Source of the DNA: Enterobacter cancerogenus
GTDB taxonomy: Bacteria > Pseudomonadota > Gammaproteobacteria > Enterobacterales > Enterobacteriaceae
Direction: 5' to 3'
Assembly: GCF_019047785.1 (NCBI RefSeq)
Contig: NZ_CP077290.1
Span: 3,720,001-3,784,000, forward strand
Length of the DNA: 64,000 nucleotides
Part shown: one piece after another, positions 41,455 to 50,423 of the stretch
How positions within the stretch are numbered: the stretch's first letter is position 1
Layout of the letters: every line of letters begins with the position of its first letter
Made by a program: the position numbers and the translations under genes
The notes under the pieces: model-generated
Databases searched by the model: none
What the model was told of the DNA's origin: nothing
The model's input: the letters and a program-made list of their open reading frames with translations, nothing else

Positions 41455-42572
41455 GCTTCACTCTCCTGATTGCGATACTGATACCACGCGGCGCAGGCCC
41501 CTTCGGAGGAGACCATCAGCGCACCGAATGCGGTTTGCGGGTTACAGGTGCTGCCAAATAACGGGCACTGATGAGGTTTGCATTTGCCGGTGAGCACCTC
41601 GCCGCAGCGGGCGTCAGGATCGTCGCACACCTGCTGTGGCTGCGGGCGGAAATGCGCCTCGGCATCGAAGGAACGATACGGCGGCGTCAGGTGTACGCCG
41701 GATTCGGCAATCAGCCCCAGCCCGCGCCATTCGCTGTTGCCTTCCACTCTGAACACCTCGCGAATGGCCTGCTGCGCATGCACATTCCCCTCGTCCGGCA
41801 CCACGCGGCGATACTGATTTTCGACGACGCTCAGAGCCGCTATTTTCTGCTCAACCAGCATGGTCACGCCTTGTAGTAGATCAAGTGGTTCGAAACCAGC
41901 TACCACTAATGGGCGATGGTACTCCCCGGCGATAAAACCATACGCCTCAGTACCGATCACCATGCTGACATGGCCCGGCGCGAGAAAAGCATCAATACCG
42001 TTGTCCGGCTCTTCAAGCAGGCTGCGAAGGGTGGGAATGAGCGTGATGTGCTGACAGAAAACGTAAAAATTGCCGATGTTGCGGGCTTTCGCCTGCTGGA
42101 GTGTGATGGCCGTTGCGGGCATAGTGGTTTCAAAACCCAGCCCAAAAAAGACCACTTTTCGCGTCGGATTGTCGGCCGCCAGCTTCAGTGCATCCATTGG
42201 TGAGTAAACGATGCGGATATCCGCGCCGCGCGCTCTGGCCTGCAGCAGCGAGCCATTTTTGCCCGGCACGCGCATCGCATCGCCGAAGGTGCAGAAGATC
42301 ACCTCCGGATGGTGGGCAATCTCAAGGCAGCTGTCGATACGCCCCATCGGCAACACGCACACCGGGCAGCCGGGGCCGTGAATGAATTCGATGTTTTTCG
42401 GCAGCAACTGGTCAAGGCCAAACTTAAAGATAGCGTGGGTGTGTCCACCGCAGACTTCCATGATGCGTAACGGTTTTTCGGCGGTGTACTCAAGTAATAA
42501 TGCGCGGGATTGCAGATGGTCAATCAGCTGCATCACCTGTTCAGGGGCACGGTATTCATCAACGTAGCGCAT
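41451..42572 (-). CDS. hypD: Hydrogenase maturation factor HypD
   Basis: HypD carries a [4Fe-4S] cluster and, with HypC, is the scaffold on which the Fe(CN)2CO unit is built. The protein is 373 aa, the E. coli length. Conserved parts: MEVCGGHTHAIFKFG with the active cysteine, HGPGCPVCVLP, FGLGFETT, and the C-terminal cysteine set CGEVLTGKCKPHQCPLFGSTCNP that holds the cluster. It lies 3 bases after hypC and overlaps hypE. Confidence 0.97.
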   Translation of the reverse strand: MRYVDEYRAPEQVMQLIDHLQSRALLLEYTAEKPLRIMEVCGGHTHAIFKFGLDQLLPKNIEFIHGPGCPVCVLPMGRIDSCLEIAHHPEVIFCTFGDAMRVPGKNGSLLQARARGADIRIVYSPMDALKLAADNPTRKVVFFGLGFETTMPATAITLQQAKARNIGNFYVFCQHITLIPTLRSLLEEPDNGIDAFLAPGHVSMVIGTEAYGFIAGEYHRPLVVAGFEPLDLLQGVTMLVEQKIAALSVVENQYRRVVPDEGNVHAQQAIREVFRVEGNSEWRGLGLIAESGVHLTPPYRSFDAEAHFRPQPQQVCDDPDARCGEVLTGKCKPHQCPLFGSTCNPQTAFGALMVSSEGACAAWYQYRNQESEA

Positions 42573-42575
42573 AGA

Positions 42576-42848
42576 TTACCGTTCCTCGCCGTACAGCAGT
42601 GCGCCCACATCCGGCTCCACGTCAAACATGTTTTGCAGCGCGTCGAGCGTATCCCGGGCCTCCGCTTCGTTAATCACGCTCATCGCAAAGCCAACGTGAA
42701 CCAGCACCCACTGACCAAGCCGTGATGCGCCGGTGTCATCGGTGCTGCCCACCAGCGTCAGGTCGACATCGCGCAGAATACCGCACACGTCCACTTTGGC
42801 CTGATTGCCGTCAATAGCGTGAATTTGTCCGGGTACGCCTATGCACAT
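42576..42848 (-). CDS. hypC: Hydrogenase maturation chaperone HypC
   Basis: A 90-aa chaperone (E. coli 90) that binds HypD and then the precursor of the large subunit HycE. The essential N-terminal cysteine is in MCIGVPGQI, and the conserved HVGFAMSVI carries the histidine of the active pair. The start overlaps the hypB stop by 10 bases. Confidence 0.97.
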   Translation of the reverse strand: MCIGVPGQIHAIDGNQAKVDVCGILRDVDLTLVGSTDDTGASRLGQWVLVHVGFAMSVINEAEARDTLDALQNMFDVEPDVGALLYGEER

Positions 42849-43702
42849 CGTTCACGCTCCAGCCAGTTCAGCCAGTGTTCCATGCCCTCGCCGCGCGTGG
42901 CGGAGACCAGCAGGATCTCAATATCCGGATTCACTTCCCGGGCACAGGCCAGGCATTTCTCCACGTCGAAGTTGAGGTAAGGCAGTAAATCCACTTTGTT
43001 TAGCAGCATCAGCGAGGCGGCGGCAAACATATGCGGATATTTCAGCGGTTTGTCCTCCCCTTCGGTGACGGAGAGCACGGCCACCTTATGCCGCTCGCCC
43101 AGGTCGAAGCTCGCCGGGCAGACCAGGTTTCCGACGTTCTCGATAAACAGAATGCCGTTATCCGCCAGCGGCAGACGCGGCGCGGCGTCGGCAATCATCT
43201 GCGCATCAAGGTGGCAGCCTTTACCGGTATTAACCTGAATGGCGGGCGTGCCGGTTTCACGAATGCGCGCCGCGTCATTCACCGTCTGCTGATCGCCCTC
43301 TATTACCGCACAGGAGACGCGCGCATTCAGGCGTTTGAGGGTTTCGGTAAGCAGCGTGGTTTTGCCGGAGCCGGGGCTGGAGACCAGATTCAGCACCAGC
43401 TGGTTACGCGCATCAAAGCGGGCGCGGTTGCGGGCTGCGAGCTGGTTATTTTTGTCGAGCACGTTGATCTCCACCTCCAGCATCTGGCGCTGGCTGATGC
43501 CCGGAGCGTGAGTGCCGGCTGCGCCGTGTCCGTAGTGCAAATCGCCCTCAACGGACCGTTTCGGCGTGAAGGTGACCCCGGTGAATGCCGCCGCCGGGCG
43601 CGGCGCAGGGGAAAAGGGGGCTGAGCGAAACGCGGAGTGGGGACGGTGTTCATCCCCTTCAATATACAGGTTGCCTTCAGCGCAACCGCAGGTACTGCAC
43701 AT
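42839..43702 (-). CDS. hypB: Hydrogenase nickel-insertion GTPase HypB
   Basis: HypB delivers nickel to HycE with HypA and SlyD, powered by GTP. The protein is 287 aa (E. coli 290). The high-affinity nickel motif CXXCGC is at the N-terminus (MCSTCGC). After a short variable linker without a His-rich stretch comes the GTPase: P-loop [17 protein letters not shown], and NKVDLLPYL. The linker length explains the 3-residue difference. It lies 3 bases after hypA. Confidence 0.97.
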   Translation of the reverse strand: MCSTCGCAEGNLYIEGDEHRPHSAFRSAPFSPAPRPAAAFTGVTFTPKRSVEGDLHYGHGAAGTHAPGISQRQMLEVEINVLDKNNQLAARNRARFDARNQLVLNLVSSPGSGKTTLLTETLKRLNARVSCAVIEGDQQTVNDAARIRETGTPAIQVNTGKGCHLDAQMIADAAPRLPLADNGILFIENVGNLVCPASFDLGERHKVAVLSVTEGEDKPLKYPHMFAAASLMLLNKVDLLPYLNFDVEKCLACAREVNPDIEILLVSATRGEGMEHWLNWLERERCA

Positions 43703-43705
43703 ACG

Positions 43706-44056
43706 TTACTCCTTCTCAATTTCGAGGCGTTGGATCTGCATGCCGTCATCCGCCACGATGCGCAGCCCCGCACACTGGCAGAGCGGGCAGCGCTGAACCT
43801 TTGATGACAGCAGGGTGACGTACTGCTGGCACTGCTCGCACCAGCACTCCGCCTGCTGCTCCTCAATGTGAAGTTCGCAGCCTTCCGCCAGCGTGCCGCG
43901 ACACACCAGCTCAAAGCAGAAGGTGAGGGCGCTGGTTTCGACGCAGGAAAATGCGCCGACTTTCAGCCAGACGCCCGTCACGCGTTTGGCGTGGTTGTGT
44001 ACTGCCTGCTGTTCGATAAGTTCCAGAGCCCGCTGGCAGAGGGTGATTTCGTGCAT
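43706..44056 (-). CDS. hypA: Hydrogenase nickel-incorporation protein HypA
   Basis: HypA passes nickel to the hydrogenase-3 large subunit. The 116-aa length is that of E. coli HypA. The nickel site is the MHE start; the structural zinc site is formed by two CXXC pairs, CEQC and CPLC. It is the first gene of hypABCDE(-fhlA), with ATG 44056 behind GAGGAGG and a consensus sigma-54 promoter 30 bases upstream; it diverges from hycA. Confidence 0.97.
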   Translation of the reverse strand: MHEITLCQRALELIEQQAVHNHAKRVTGVWLKVGAFSCVETSALTFCFELVCRGTLAEGCELHIEEQQAECWCEQCQQYVTLLSSKVQRCPLCQCAGLRIVADDGMQIQRLEIEKE

Positions 44057-44085
44057 GACGCCTCCTCAATGAATTGACCCTGTAA

Positions 44086-44101
44086 TGCAATAACAGTGCC
44101 A
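44086..44101 (-). promoter_or_regulatory. Sigma-54 promoter of hypABCDE
   Basis: On the minus strand TGGCAC-TGTTA-TTGCA matches the sigma-54 consensus perfectly (GG and GC separated by 10 bases). The expected start, about 12 bases past GC, lies roughly 20 bases before the hypA ATG. Confidence 0.9.
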
Positions 44102-44120
44102 GCTTGATTTCCCTTAAGGG

Positions 44121-44171
44121 GTGACGATGTCAACGCTGTCGAAATGACACGTCGACACCGACGATGTGACA
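44121..44171. promoter_or_regulatory. Presumed FhlA upstream activating region between hyp and hyc
   Basis: GTGACGATGTCAAC, TGTCGAAATGACA and CGTCGACACCGACGATGTGACAG form overlapping imperfect inverted repeats, centred between the two divergent sigma-54 promoters. In E. coli FhlA binds this gap and serves both units. The 9-mer ACGTCGACA (44149-44157) recurs upstream of hydN at 56256. Confidence 0.6.
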
Positions 44172-44197
44172 GGGCTGTCCAGATTAAAGCCTATGTA

Positions 44198-44210
44198 AAT
44201 CAATACATTA
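44198..44210 (+). promoter_or_regulatory. IHF-consensus site upstream of hycA
   Basis: AATCAATACATTA fits WATCAANNNNTTR at every specified position and ends 6 bases before the -24 GG of the hycA promoter. IHF bending between FhlA sites and a sigma-54 promoter is established for this system. Confidence 0.75.
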
Positions 44211-44215
44211 AAAAC

Positions 44216-44231
44216 TGGCATGGAATCTGCT
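44216..44231 (+). promoter_or_regulatory. Sigma-54 promoter of the hyc operon
   Basis: TGGCAT-GGAAT-CTGCT: GG at 44217-44218 and GC at 44229-44230 separated by 10 bases. The start site would be near 44242, about 25 bases before the hycA ATG. Confidence 0.85.
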
Positions 44232-44266
44232 TAATAGCCGAAATCTTCACTAACCGGATGCGTTTT

Positions 44267-44731
44267 ATGACTATTTGGGAAATCAGCGAAAAAGCCGATT
44301 ACATCGCACGGCGTCATCAGCAGCTGCAGGAGCAATGGCACCAGTACTGCAACTCTCTGATTCAGGGCATTACCCTGTCGAAAGCCCGTCTTCACCACGC
44401 CATGAGCTGTGCGGCGCAGGGGGATATGCGCTTTGTCCTCTTCGGCCATTTCACGATTTTCGTCACCCTGGCGAACACCTTTAACAGCCACACCATTGAG
44501 TACTACGTCGAAACAAAAGCGGGTGAAAAACAACGGATTGCACAGGCGCAGCTGATGTCCGACGGCATGATCGATGGTCACGTCTCCAACCGCGATCGCC
44601 AGCAGGTGCTGGAGCACTATCTGGAAAAAATCGAGCCGGTATACAACGGCCTGTACGCAGCGGTTGAACATGACCTGCCTGTCAACCTGAAACAGCTGGT
44701 GGCGGCAACGACGCCAACGCACGTTGCCTGA
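44267..44731 (+). CDS. hycA: Formate hydrogenlyase regulatory protein HycA
   Basis: HycA antagonises FhlA and lowers expression of the formate regulon. The protein is 154 aa (E. coli 153). No known domain is apparent; conserved parts are MTIWEISEKADYIARRHQ, GITLSKARLHHAMSC, FNSHTIEYYVETK and DREQVLEHYLEKI-like DRQQVLEHYLEKIE. The ATG at 44267 is chosen from homology; the frame is open upstream to 44144 through the promoter. A 70-base spacer separates it from hycB. Confidence 0.93.
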   Translation: MTIWEISEKADYIARRHQQLQEQWHQYCNSLIQGITLSKARLHHAMSCAAQGDMRFVLFGHFTIFVTLANTFNSHTIEYYVETKAGEKQRIAQAQLMSDGMIDGHVSNRDRQQVLEHYLEKIEPVYNGLYAAVEHDLPVNLKQLVAATTPTHVA

Positions 44732-44738
44732 TCCCCGA

Positions 44739-44758
44739 GTGTCGAGAAGTGTCGAGAA
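44739..44758 (+). promoter_or_regulatory. Tandem 10-base repeat in the hycA-hycB spacer
   Basis: GTGTCGAGAA occurs twice head to tail (44739 and 44749), followed by GACATCTTTTCGTCAAAAATGAC. In E. coli FhlA also binds between hycA and hycB, so these repeats are candidate FhlA half-sites. Assignment is inference. Confidence 0.45.
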
Positions 44759-44801
44759 GACATCTTTTCGTCAAAAATGACTATCACCAGAGGATTGCCC
44801 G

Positions 44802-45410
44802 GTGAACCGTTTTGTAATTGCTGACTCGACGGTCTGTATTGGCTGTCGAACCTGTGAAGCGGCGTGTTCGGAAACGCACCGCCTGTACGGTCTGCAGTCC
44901 ATGCCGCGCCTGCGCGTCATGCGTAATGAAAAAGAGTCTGCCCCGCAGCTCTGCCACCACTGTGAAGATGCCCCGTGCGCGGGCGTCTGCCCGGTCAACG
45001 CCATTACCCGCGTTGAGGGGGCCGTGCAGCTGAACGAAAGCCTGTGCGTGAGCTGCAAGCTGTGCGGCATCGCCTGCCCGTTCGGCGCGATTGAGTTTTC
45101 CGGCAGCCGCCCGCTGCATATCCCGGCGAATGCCAACTCGCCCAAAGCGCCGCCTGCGCCTCCCGCGCCGGCACGCGTAAGCACGCTGCTGGACTGGGTG
45201 CCCGGCGTGCGCGCCGTCGCGGTGAAGTGCGACCTGTGCAGCTTTGATGAGCAAGGCCCGGCCTGCGTACGCACCTGCCCGACCAACGCGTTGATTCTGG
45301 TCAACATCCGCGACATCGCCCGCACCAGCAGGCGTAAACGCGAGCTGACCATCAACACCGACGTGGGCGATCTTTCTCTGCTGCAGGCATTTAACGAGGG
45401 GGCACAATGA
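44802..45410 (+). CDS. hycB: Formate hydrogenlyase Fe-S subunit HycB
   Basis: HycB carries electrons from formate dehydrogenase H (FdhF) into hydrogenase 3. The 202-aa protein (E. coli 203) has the four-cluster ferredoxin layout: CIGCRTCEAAC, CHHCEDAPCAGVCP, CVSCKLCGIACP and CDLC ... CVRTCP. No twin-arginine signal is present, in line with the cytoplasmic-side complex. It overlaps hycC by four bases. Confidence 0.96.
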   Translation: MNRFVIADSTVCIGCRTCEAACSETHRLYGLQSMPRLRVMRNEKESAPQLCHHCEDAPCAGVCPVNAITRVEGAVQLNESLCVSCKLCGIACPFGAIEFSGSRPLHIPANANSPKAPPAPPAPARVSTLLDWVPGVRAVAVKCDLCSFDEQGPACVRTCPTNALILVNIRDIARTSRRKRELTINTDVGDLSLLQAFNEGAQ

Positions 45411-47221
45411 ACGCCGTGACGATGATGAACACCGGCGTAGCGGTCTTTGCTGCTGCTGCCGTACTGGCGACGATCTTCTCCTTCTCTACAGCGTTCAGCG
45501 GCTGGATTGCCGGTATCGGCGGGGCCGTTGGCAGCGTGCTGACGCTGGGCGCGGGCGGCGTGGTGCTGCTCGGCGGCGGGCGCGTTTACACGGTGATGCC
45601 GTTTGTCCATCACGCGGTGCAGGTCACGCCGCTGAACGCGATCTGGCTTATCACGTTCGGCCTGTGCGGGCTGTTTATCAGCGTGTTTAATATTGACTGG
45701 CACCGCCATCCGAACGCCAGCGCCAACGGGCTGCTGGTGAATCTGCTGATGGCGACGGCGGTCTGTGCGGTTACCGCCAGTAACCTTGGGGCGCTGGTGA
45801 TGATGGCGGAAATCATGGCCCTGTGCGGCGTGTTCCTGACGGGCTGCACCGCCTCCGGCAAGCTGTGGTTCGCGCTGGGCCGCCTCGGTACGCTGCTGCT
45901 GGCGCTGGCCTGCTGGCTGGTGTGGCAGCGTTTTGGCACGCTGGACTTCGCTGCGCTCGACGGCCAGACGCTGGGCAACGACGTCTGGCTGCTGGGCGTG
46001 GTGGGCTTTGGTCTGCTGGCGGGCATTATCCCGCTGCACGGCTGGGTGCCGCAGGCGCATGCCAACGCCTCTGCGCCCGCCGCCGCGCTGTTCTCGACGG
46101 TGGTGATGAAAGTTGGCCTGTTCGGCATTCTGACGCTGACGCTGACGAGCGGCCAACCGCCGCTGTGGTGGGGCGTAGTGCTGCTGTTAGCCGGGATGAT
46201 CACCGCGTTCGTCGGCGGGCTTTACGCGCTGATGGAGCACAACATTCAGCGTCTGCTGGCGTACCACACCCTGGAAAACATCGGCATTATCCTGCTCGGC
46301 CTTGGCGCGGGCGTCACCGGGCTGGCGCTCAGCCAACCGGCGCTGATTGCCGCCGGGTTTATCGGCGGGCTCTACCATCTTATCAACCACAGCCTGTTTA
46401 AAAGCACCCTGTTCCTCGGGGCGGGCAGCGTCTGGTTCCGCACCGGTCATCGCGATATCGAAAAGCTCGGTGGGATCGGTAAAAAAATGCCGGTCATTTC
46501 GCTCGCCATGCTGGTGGGGCTGATGGCGATGGCCGCGCTGCCGCCGCTGAACGGATTTGCCGGAGAGTGGGTGATTTATCAGTCCTTCTTCGCGCTCGGT
46601 CAGAGCGAGGCGTTTATCGCACGGTTGCTGGGGCCGCTGCTGGCCGTTGGGCTGGCGATCACCGGCGCGCTGGCGGTGATGTGTATGGCGAAAGTCTACG
46701 GCGTTACCTTCCTCGGTGCGCCGCGTACGCGTGAAGCGGAAACCGCCCGCGCTGCGCCCGTGCTGATGACGATAAGCGTCGTTGCCCTCGCGCTGTGCTG
46801 TATTGCGGGCGGGGTCGCTGCCCCGTGGCTGATCCCGCTTCTGGAAAGCGTTATTCCGTTGCCGCTTGCGACGGCGCACACCGGGGTTTCCCAACCGATG
46901 ATCGCGCTGCTGCTGATTGCCTCTCCGCTGCTGCCGTTTGTGCTGATGCTGTTCTTCAGGCGTGACCGCCTTGGTTCCCGCGCGCGCGGCGCAGCCTGGG
47001 CCTGCGGCTATGAGCATGAGCAGTCGATGGTGATCACCGCGCACGGTTTTGCCATGCCGGTGAAAGAAAACTTTTCCGCCGTGCTGAAGCTGCGCCACTG
47101 GCTAAACCCGGCAGGACGGGTGCCCGGCTGGCAGAGCGCCGCCGCGCCCGCGCTGTTCCGCCGACTGGCGGTTATCGAGCTGGCGGTGCTGGTAGTGATT
47201 GTGATTTCACGAGGAGCCTGA
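45407..47221 (+). CDS. hycC: Formate hydrogenlyase membrane subunit HycC
   Basis: HycC is the large antiporter-like membrane subunit, related to NuoL/M/N. At 604 aa (E. coli 608) it has about 14-16 helices. Conserved: IPLHGWVPQAHANASAPAAALFSTVVMKVG, with the channel lysine and HTLENIGIILLGLGAG, and KKMPVISLAMLVGLMAMAALPPLNGFAGEW. The four-residue difference falls in loops near the N-terminus and residue 175. Gap to hycD is one base. Confidence 0.96.
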   Translation: MNAVTMMNTGVAVFAAAAVLATIFSFSTAFSGWIAGIGGAVGSVLTLGAGGVVLLGGGRVYTVMPFVHHAVQVTPLNAIWLITFGLCGLFISVFNIDWHRHPNASANGLLVNLLMATAVCAVTASNLGALVMMAEIMALCGVFLTGCTASGKLWFALGRLGTLLLALACWLVWQRFGTLDFAALDGQTLGNDVWLLGVVGFGLLAGIIPLHGWVPQAHANASAPAAALFSTVVMKVGLFGILTLTLTSGQPPLWWGVVLLLAGMITAFVGGLYALMEHNIQRLLAYHTLENIGIILLGLGAGVTGLALSQPALIAAGFIGGLYHLINHSLFKSTLFLGAGSVWFRTGHRDIEKLGGIGKKMPVISLAMLVGLMAMAALPPLNGFAGEWVIYQSFFALGQSEAFIARLLGPLLAVGLAITGALAVMCMAKVYGVTFLGAPRTREAETARAAPVLMTISVVALALCCIAGGVAAPWLIPLLESVIPLPLATAHTGVSQPMIALLLIASPLLPFVLMLFFRRDRLGSRARGAAWACGYEHEQSMVITAHGFAMPVKENFSAVLKLRHWLNPAGRVPGWQSAAAPALFRRLAVIELAVLVVIVISRGA

Positions 47222-47222
47222 C

Positions 47223-48146
47223 ATGAGTCTGTTTCTGGCAATACTTCAGGCGCTGGTGTTATTCGCCGTCGCGCCTTTGCTCTCCGGGATAAGCCGCGTG
47301 GCGCGCGCCCGGATGCACAACCGTCGCGGGCCTGGCGTGCTGCAGGAGTACCGCGATCTGTTCAAACTGCTTGCGCGTCAAAGCGTGGCCCCGGACGCCG
47401 CAGGCTGGGTGTTCCGCCTGACGCCCTTTGTGATGGTGGGCGTGATGCTGACCATCGCGACCGCGCTGCCGGTGGTGACCGTGGGGTCGCCGCTGCCGGC
47501 GCTGGGCGATCTGATCACCCTGATCTACCTCTTTGCCATCGCGCGCTTTTTCTTCGCGATTGCGGGCCTCGACACCGGTAGCCCTTTTACCGGTATCGGT
47601 GCCAGCCGTGAAGCCATGCTCGGCGTACTGGTCGAGCCGATCCTGCTGCTCGGACTGTGGGTCGCCGCGCAGGTCGCCGGATCAACCCACATCAGCTTTA
47701 TCACCGATACCGTTTATCACTGGCCGTTTGCCCGCACCATTCCGCTGGTCCTGGCGCTCTGCGCCTGCGCGTTCGCCACCTTTATTGAGATGGGCAAACT
47801 GCCTTTTGACCTCGCGGAAGCGGAGCAGGAACTGCAGGAGGGGCCGCTCACCGAATACAGCGGCTACGGCTTTGCGGTACTGAAGTGGGGCATCAGCCTT
47901 AAGCAACTGGTGGTGCTGCAGATGTTCGTTGGCGTCTTCTTCCCGTGGGGGCAGATGACGCATTTCACCGCTGGCGGCCTGGTGCTGGCCGTGGTGATTG
48001 CGGCGTTCAAACTGCTGGTTGGCGTGCTGGTGATTGCCCTGTTTGAAAACAGCATGGCGCGCCTGCGCTTTGCGGCGACGTCGCGTATCACGTGGGCCGG
48101 TTTTGGTTTTGCATTTTTAGCTTTCGTCTCCTTGCTGGTGGCGTGA
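47223..48146 (+). CDS. hycD: Formate hydrogenlyase membrane subunit HycD
   Basis: HycD is the NuoH-like membrane anchor of the hydrogenase module. It is 307 aa, equal to E. coli. About eight helices are visible; RRGPGVLQEYRDLFKLL is the NuoH-like amphipathic loop, and the conserved acidic segment FIEMGKLPFDLAEAEQELQEGPLTEYSG faces the cytoplasm and the hydrogenase. hycE follows after 15 bases. Confidence 0.96.
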   Translation: MSLFLAILQALVLFAVAPLLSGISRVARARMHNRRGPGVLQEYRDLFKLLARQSVAPDAAGWVFRLTPFVMVGVMLTIATALPVVTVGSPLPALGDLITLIYLFAIARFFFAIAGLDTGSPFTGIGASREAMLGVLVEPILLLGLWVAAQVAGSTHISFITDTVYHWPFARTIPLVLALCACAFATFIEMGKLPFDLAEAEQELQEGPLTEYSGYGFAVLKWGISLKQLVVLQMFVGVFFPWGQMTHFTAGGLVLAVVIAAFKLLVGVLVIALFENSMARLRFAATSRITWAGFGFAFLAFVSLLVA

Positions 48147-48161
48147 TTTAAGAGAGTATTT

Positions 48162-49871
48162 ATGTCTGAAGAAAAGAAAGGTCAGCAGTATCTCGCCGCG
48201 TTGCATCAGGCTTTTCCCGGCGTGGTGCTGGAGGAGTCCTGGCAGACCAAAGACCAGATTACCGTCACCGTGAAGGTGAATTATCTGCCGGAAGTAGTGG
48301 AGTTTCTCTATTACCAGCAGGGCGGCTGGCTCTCCGTGCTGTTCGGTAACGACGAGCGCCAGCTGTGCGGCAACTACGCGGTGTACTACGTGATGTCGAT
48401 GGAGCAGGGGGAGAAGTGCTGGCTCACCGTGCGCGTCGAGGTTGATCCGAACAAGCCGGAGTACCCGTCGGTCACGCCGCGCGTGCCTGCCGCCGTCTGG
48501 GGCGAGCGCGAAGTGCGTGATATGTACGGTCTGGTGCCGGTGGGGCTGCCTGACGAGCGCCGTCTGGTGCTGCCGGACGACTGGCCGGACGAACTCTATC
48601 CGCTGCGCAAAGACAGCATGGACTACCGCCAGCGCCCCGCGCCGACCACTGACAGCGAGACCTACGAGTTTATCAACGAGCTGGGTAGTAAAAAGAACAA
48701 CGTGGTGCCGATCGGCCCTCTGCACGTGACCTCTGACGAACCCGGCCATTTCCGCCTGTTCGTTGACGGCGAGAACATTATCGACGCCGACTACCGCCTG
48801 TTCTACGTCCATCGCGGCATGGAAAAACTGGCTGAAACCCGCATGGGCTACAACGAAGTAACGTTCCTCTCCGACCGCGTGTGCGGCATCTGCGGCTTCG
48901 CCCACAGCACCGCCTACACCACCTCGGTGGAGAACGGGATGGGGATCGTGGTGCCGGAGCGCGCGCAGATGATCCGCGCCATCCTGCTGGAGGTGGAGCG
49001 TCTGCACTCGCACCTGCTGAACCTTGGCCTGGCCTGCCACTTTGTCGGTTTCGACTCCGGGTTCATGCAGTTCTTCCGCGTGCGTGAAGCGTCGATGAAG
49101 ATGGCTGAAATTCTCACCGGGGCACGTAAAACCTATGGCCTGAACCTGATCGGCGGGATCCGCCGCGACCTGCTGAAAGATGACATGATCCAGACCCGGC
49201 AGCTTGCTCAGCAGATGCGTCGCGACGTGCAGGAGCTGGTGGATATGCTGCTCAGCACGCCAAACATCGAGCAGCGCACCGTTGGCATTGGCCGTCTTGA
49301 TCCGCAAATTGCCCGTGACTTCAGCAACGTCGGCCCGATGGTGCGCGCCAGCGGCCACGCCCGCGACACCCGCGCCGACCACCCGTTTGTTGGCTATGGC
49401 CTGCTGCCGATGGAGGTGCACAGCGAGCAGGGCTGCGACGTTATCTCCCGTCTCAAAGTGCGTATCAACGAGGTATTTACCGCGCTGAACATGATCGACT
49501 TCGGTCTCGATAACCTGCCGGGCGGCCCGCTGATGGTGGAAGGCTTCACCTATATTCCAAACCGCTTTGCCCTCGGCTTTGCCGAAGCCCCGCGCGGGGA
49601 CGATATCCACTGGAGCATGACCGGCGACAACCAGAAGCTATACCGCTGGCGCTGCCGTGCGGCGACCTACGCCAACTGGCCAACCCTGCGCTACATGCTG
49701 CGCGGGAATACGGTCTCCGACGCGCCGCTGATCATTGGCAGCCTCGATCCGTGCTACTCCTGCACCGACCGCATGACCGTGGTGGACGTGCGCAAGAAGA
49801 AAAGCCAGGTGGTGCCGTACAAAGAGCTTGAGCGCTACAGCATCGAGCGTAAGAACTCGCCGCTGAAATAA
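48162..49871 (+). CDS. hycE: Hydrogenase-3 large subunit HycE (precursor)
   Basis: HycE holds the NiFe active site. The 569-aa protein joins a NuoC-like N-terminal part (about 1-170, ending near DYRQRPAPTT) to a NuoD/hydrogenase large-subunit part. Nickel ligands are in DRVCGICGF and DPCYSCTDR. The 32-residue C-terminal tail after R537 (MTVVDVRKKK onward) is the propeptide that HycI removes once nickel is inserted. Codons are GC-rich, like the rest of hyc. Confidence 0.97.
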   Translation: MSEEKKGQQYLAALHQAFPGVVLEESWQTKDQITVTVKVNYLPEVVEFLYYQQGGWLSVLFGNDERQLCGNYAVYYVMSMEQGEKCWLTVRVEVDPNKPEYPSVTPRVPAAVWGEREVRDMYGLVPVGLPDERRLVLPDDWPDELYPLRKDSMDYRQRPAPTTDSETYEFINELGSKKNNVVPIGPLHVTSDEPGHFRLFVDGENIIDADYRLFYVHRGMEKLAETRMGYNEVTFLSDRVCGICGFAHSTAYTTSVENGMGIVVPERAQMIRAILLEVERLHSHLLNLGLACHFVGFDSGFMQFFRVREASMKMAEILTGARKTYGLNLIGGIRRDLLKDDMIQTRQLAQQMRRDVQELVDMLLSTPNIEQRTVGIGRLDPQIARDFSNVGPMVRASGHARDTRADHPFVGYGLLPMEVHSEQGCDVISRLKVRINEVFTALNMIDFGLDNLPGGPLMVEGFTYIPNRFALGFAEAPRGDDIHWSMTGDNQKLYRWRCRAATYANWPTLRYMLRGNTVSDAPLIIGSLDPCYSCTDRMTVVDVRKKKSQVVPYKELERYSIERKNSPLK

Positions 49872-49880
49872 GGATTCGCC

Positions 49881-50423
49881 ATGTTTACCTTTATCAAAAA
49901 AGTGATCAAAACCGGCACGCAGACCAGCCGCTATCCGCTGGAGCCGCTGCCGGTCGACAAAAACTTTCGCGGCAAGCCGGAGCATAACCCGCAGCAGTGC
50001 ATCGGCTGCGCGGCCTGCGTCAATGCCTGCCCGTCGAATGCGCTGACGGTAGAAACCGACCTGAAAAGCGGCGAGCTGGCCTGGCAGTTTAACCTGGGAC
50101 GCTGCATCTTCTGCGGCCGCTGCGAGGAGGTCTGCCCGACGGCGGCCATTCGTCTTTCCCAGGAGTACGAACTGGCGGTGTGGAAAAAAGAGGACTTCCT
50201 GCAGCAGTCGCGCTTTGCGCTGTGCAACTGCCGCGTCTGCAAGCGTCCGTTTGCCGTACAAAAAGAGATCGACTACGCCATTGCGTTGCTGAAACACAAT
50301 GGCGATGTCCGCGCGGAACACCACCGCGAAGGCTTTGAAACCTGCCCGGAATGTAAGCGTCAGAAATGCCTGCTGCCGTCTGACCGCATCGATTTAACCC
50401 GTCACATGAGAGAGGCCAGCTGA
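49881..50423 (+). CDS. hycF: Formate hydrogenlyase Fe-S subunit HycF
   Basis: HycF is a NuoI-like ferredoxin with two [4Fe-4S] motifs, [12 protein letters not shown] and [12 protein letters not shown]. It is 180 aa as in E. coli. Additional cysteines near the C-terminus ([19 protein letters not shown]) are conserved in HycF and may bind zinc or another cluster. Its stop shares one base with the hycG start. Confidence 0.96.
   Translation: MFTFIKKVIKTGTQTSRYPLEPLPVDKNFRGKPEHNPQQCIGCAACVNACPSNALTVETDLKSGELAWQFNLGRCIFCGRCEEVCPTAAIRLSQEYELAVWKKEDFLQQSRFALCNCRVCKRPFAVQKEIDYAIALLKHNGDVRAEHHREGFETCPECKRQKCLLPSDRIDLTRHMREAS

Noticed and set aside
44771..46156. 461-residue open frame on the minus strand
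   Set aside because: Opposite hycB and hycC; Arg/Gln/Ala-rich low-complexity translation with no recognisable domain.
48117..49610. 497-residue open frame on the minus strand
   Set aside because: Opposite hycE; His/Val/Arg-rich composition typical of an antisense shadow.
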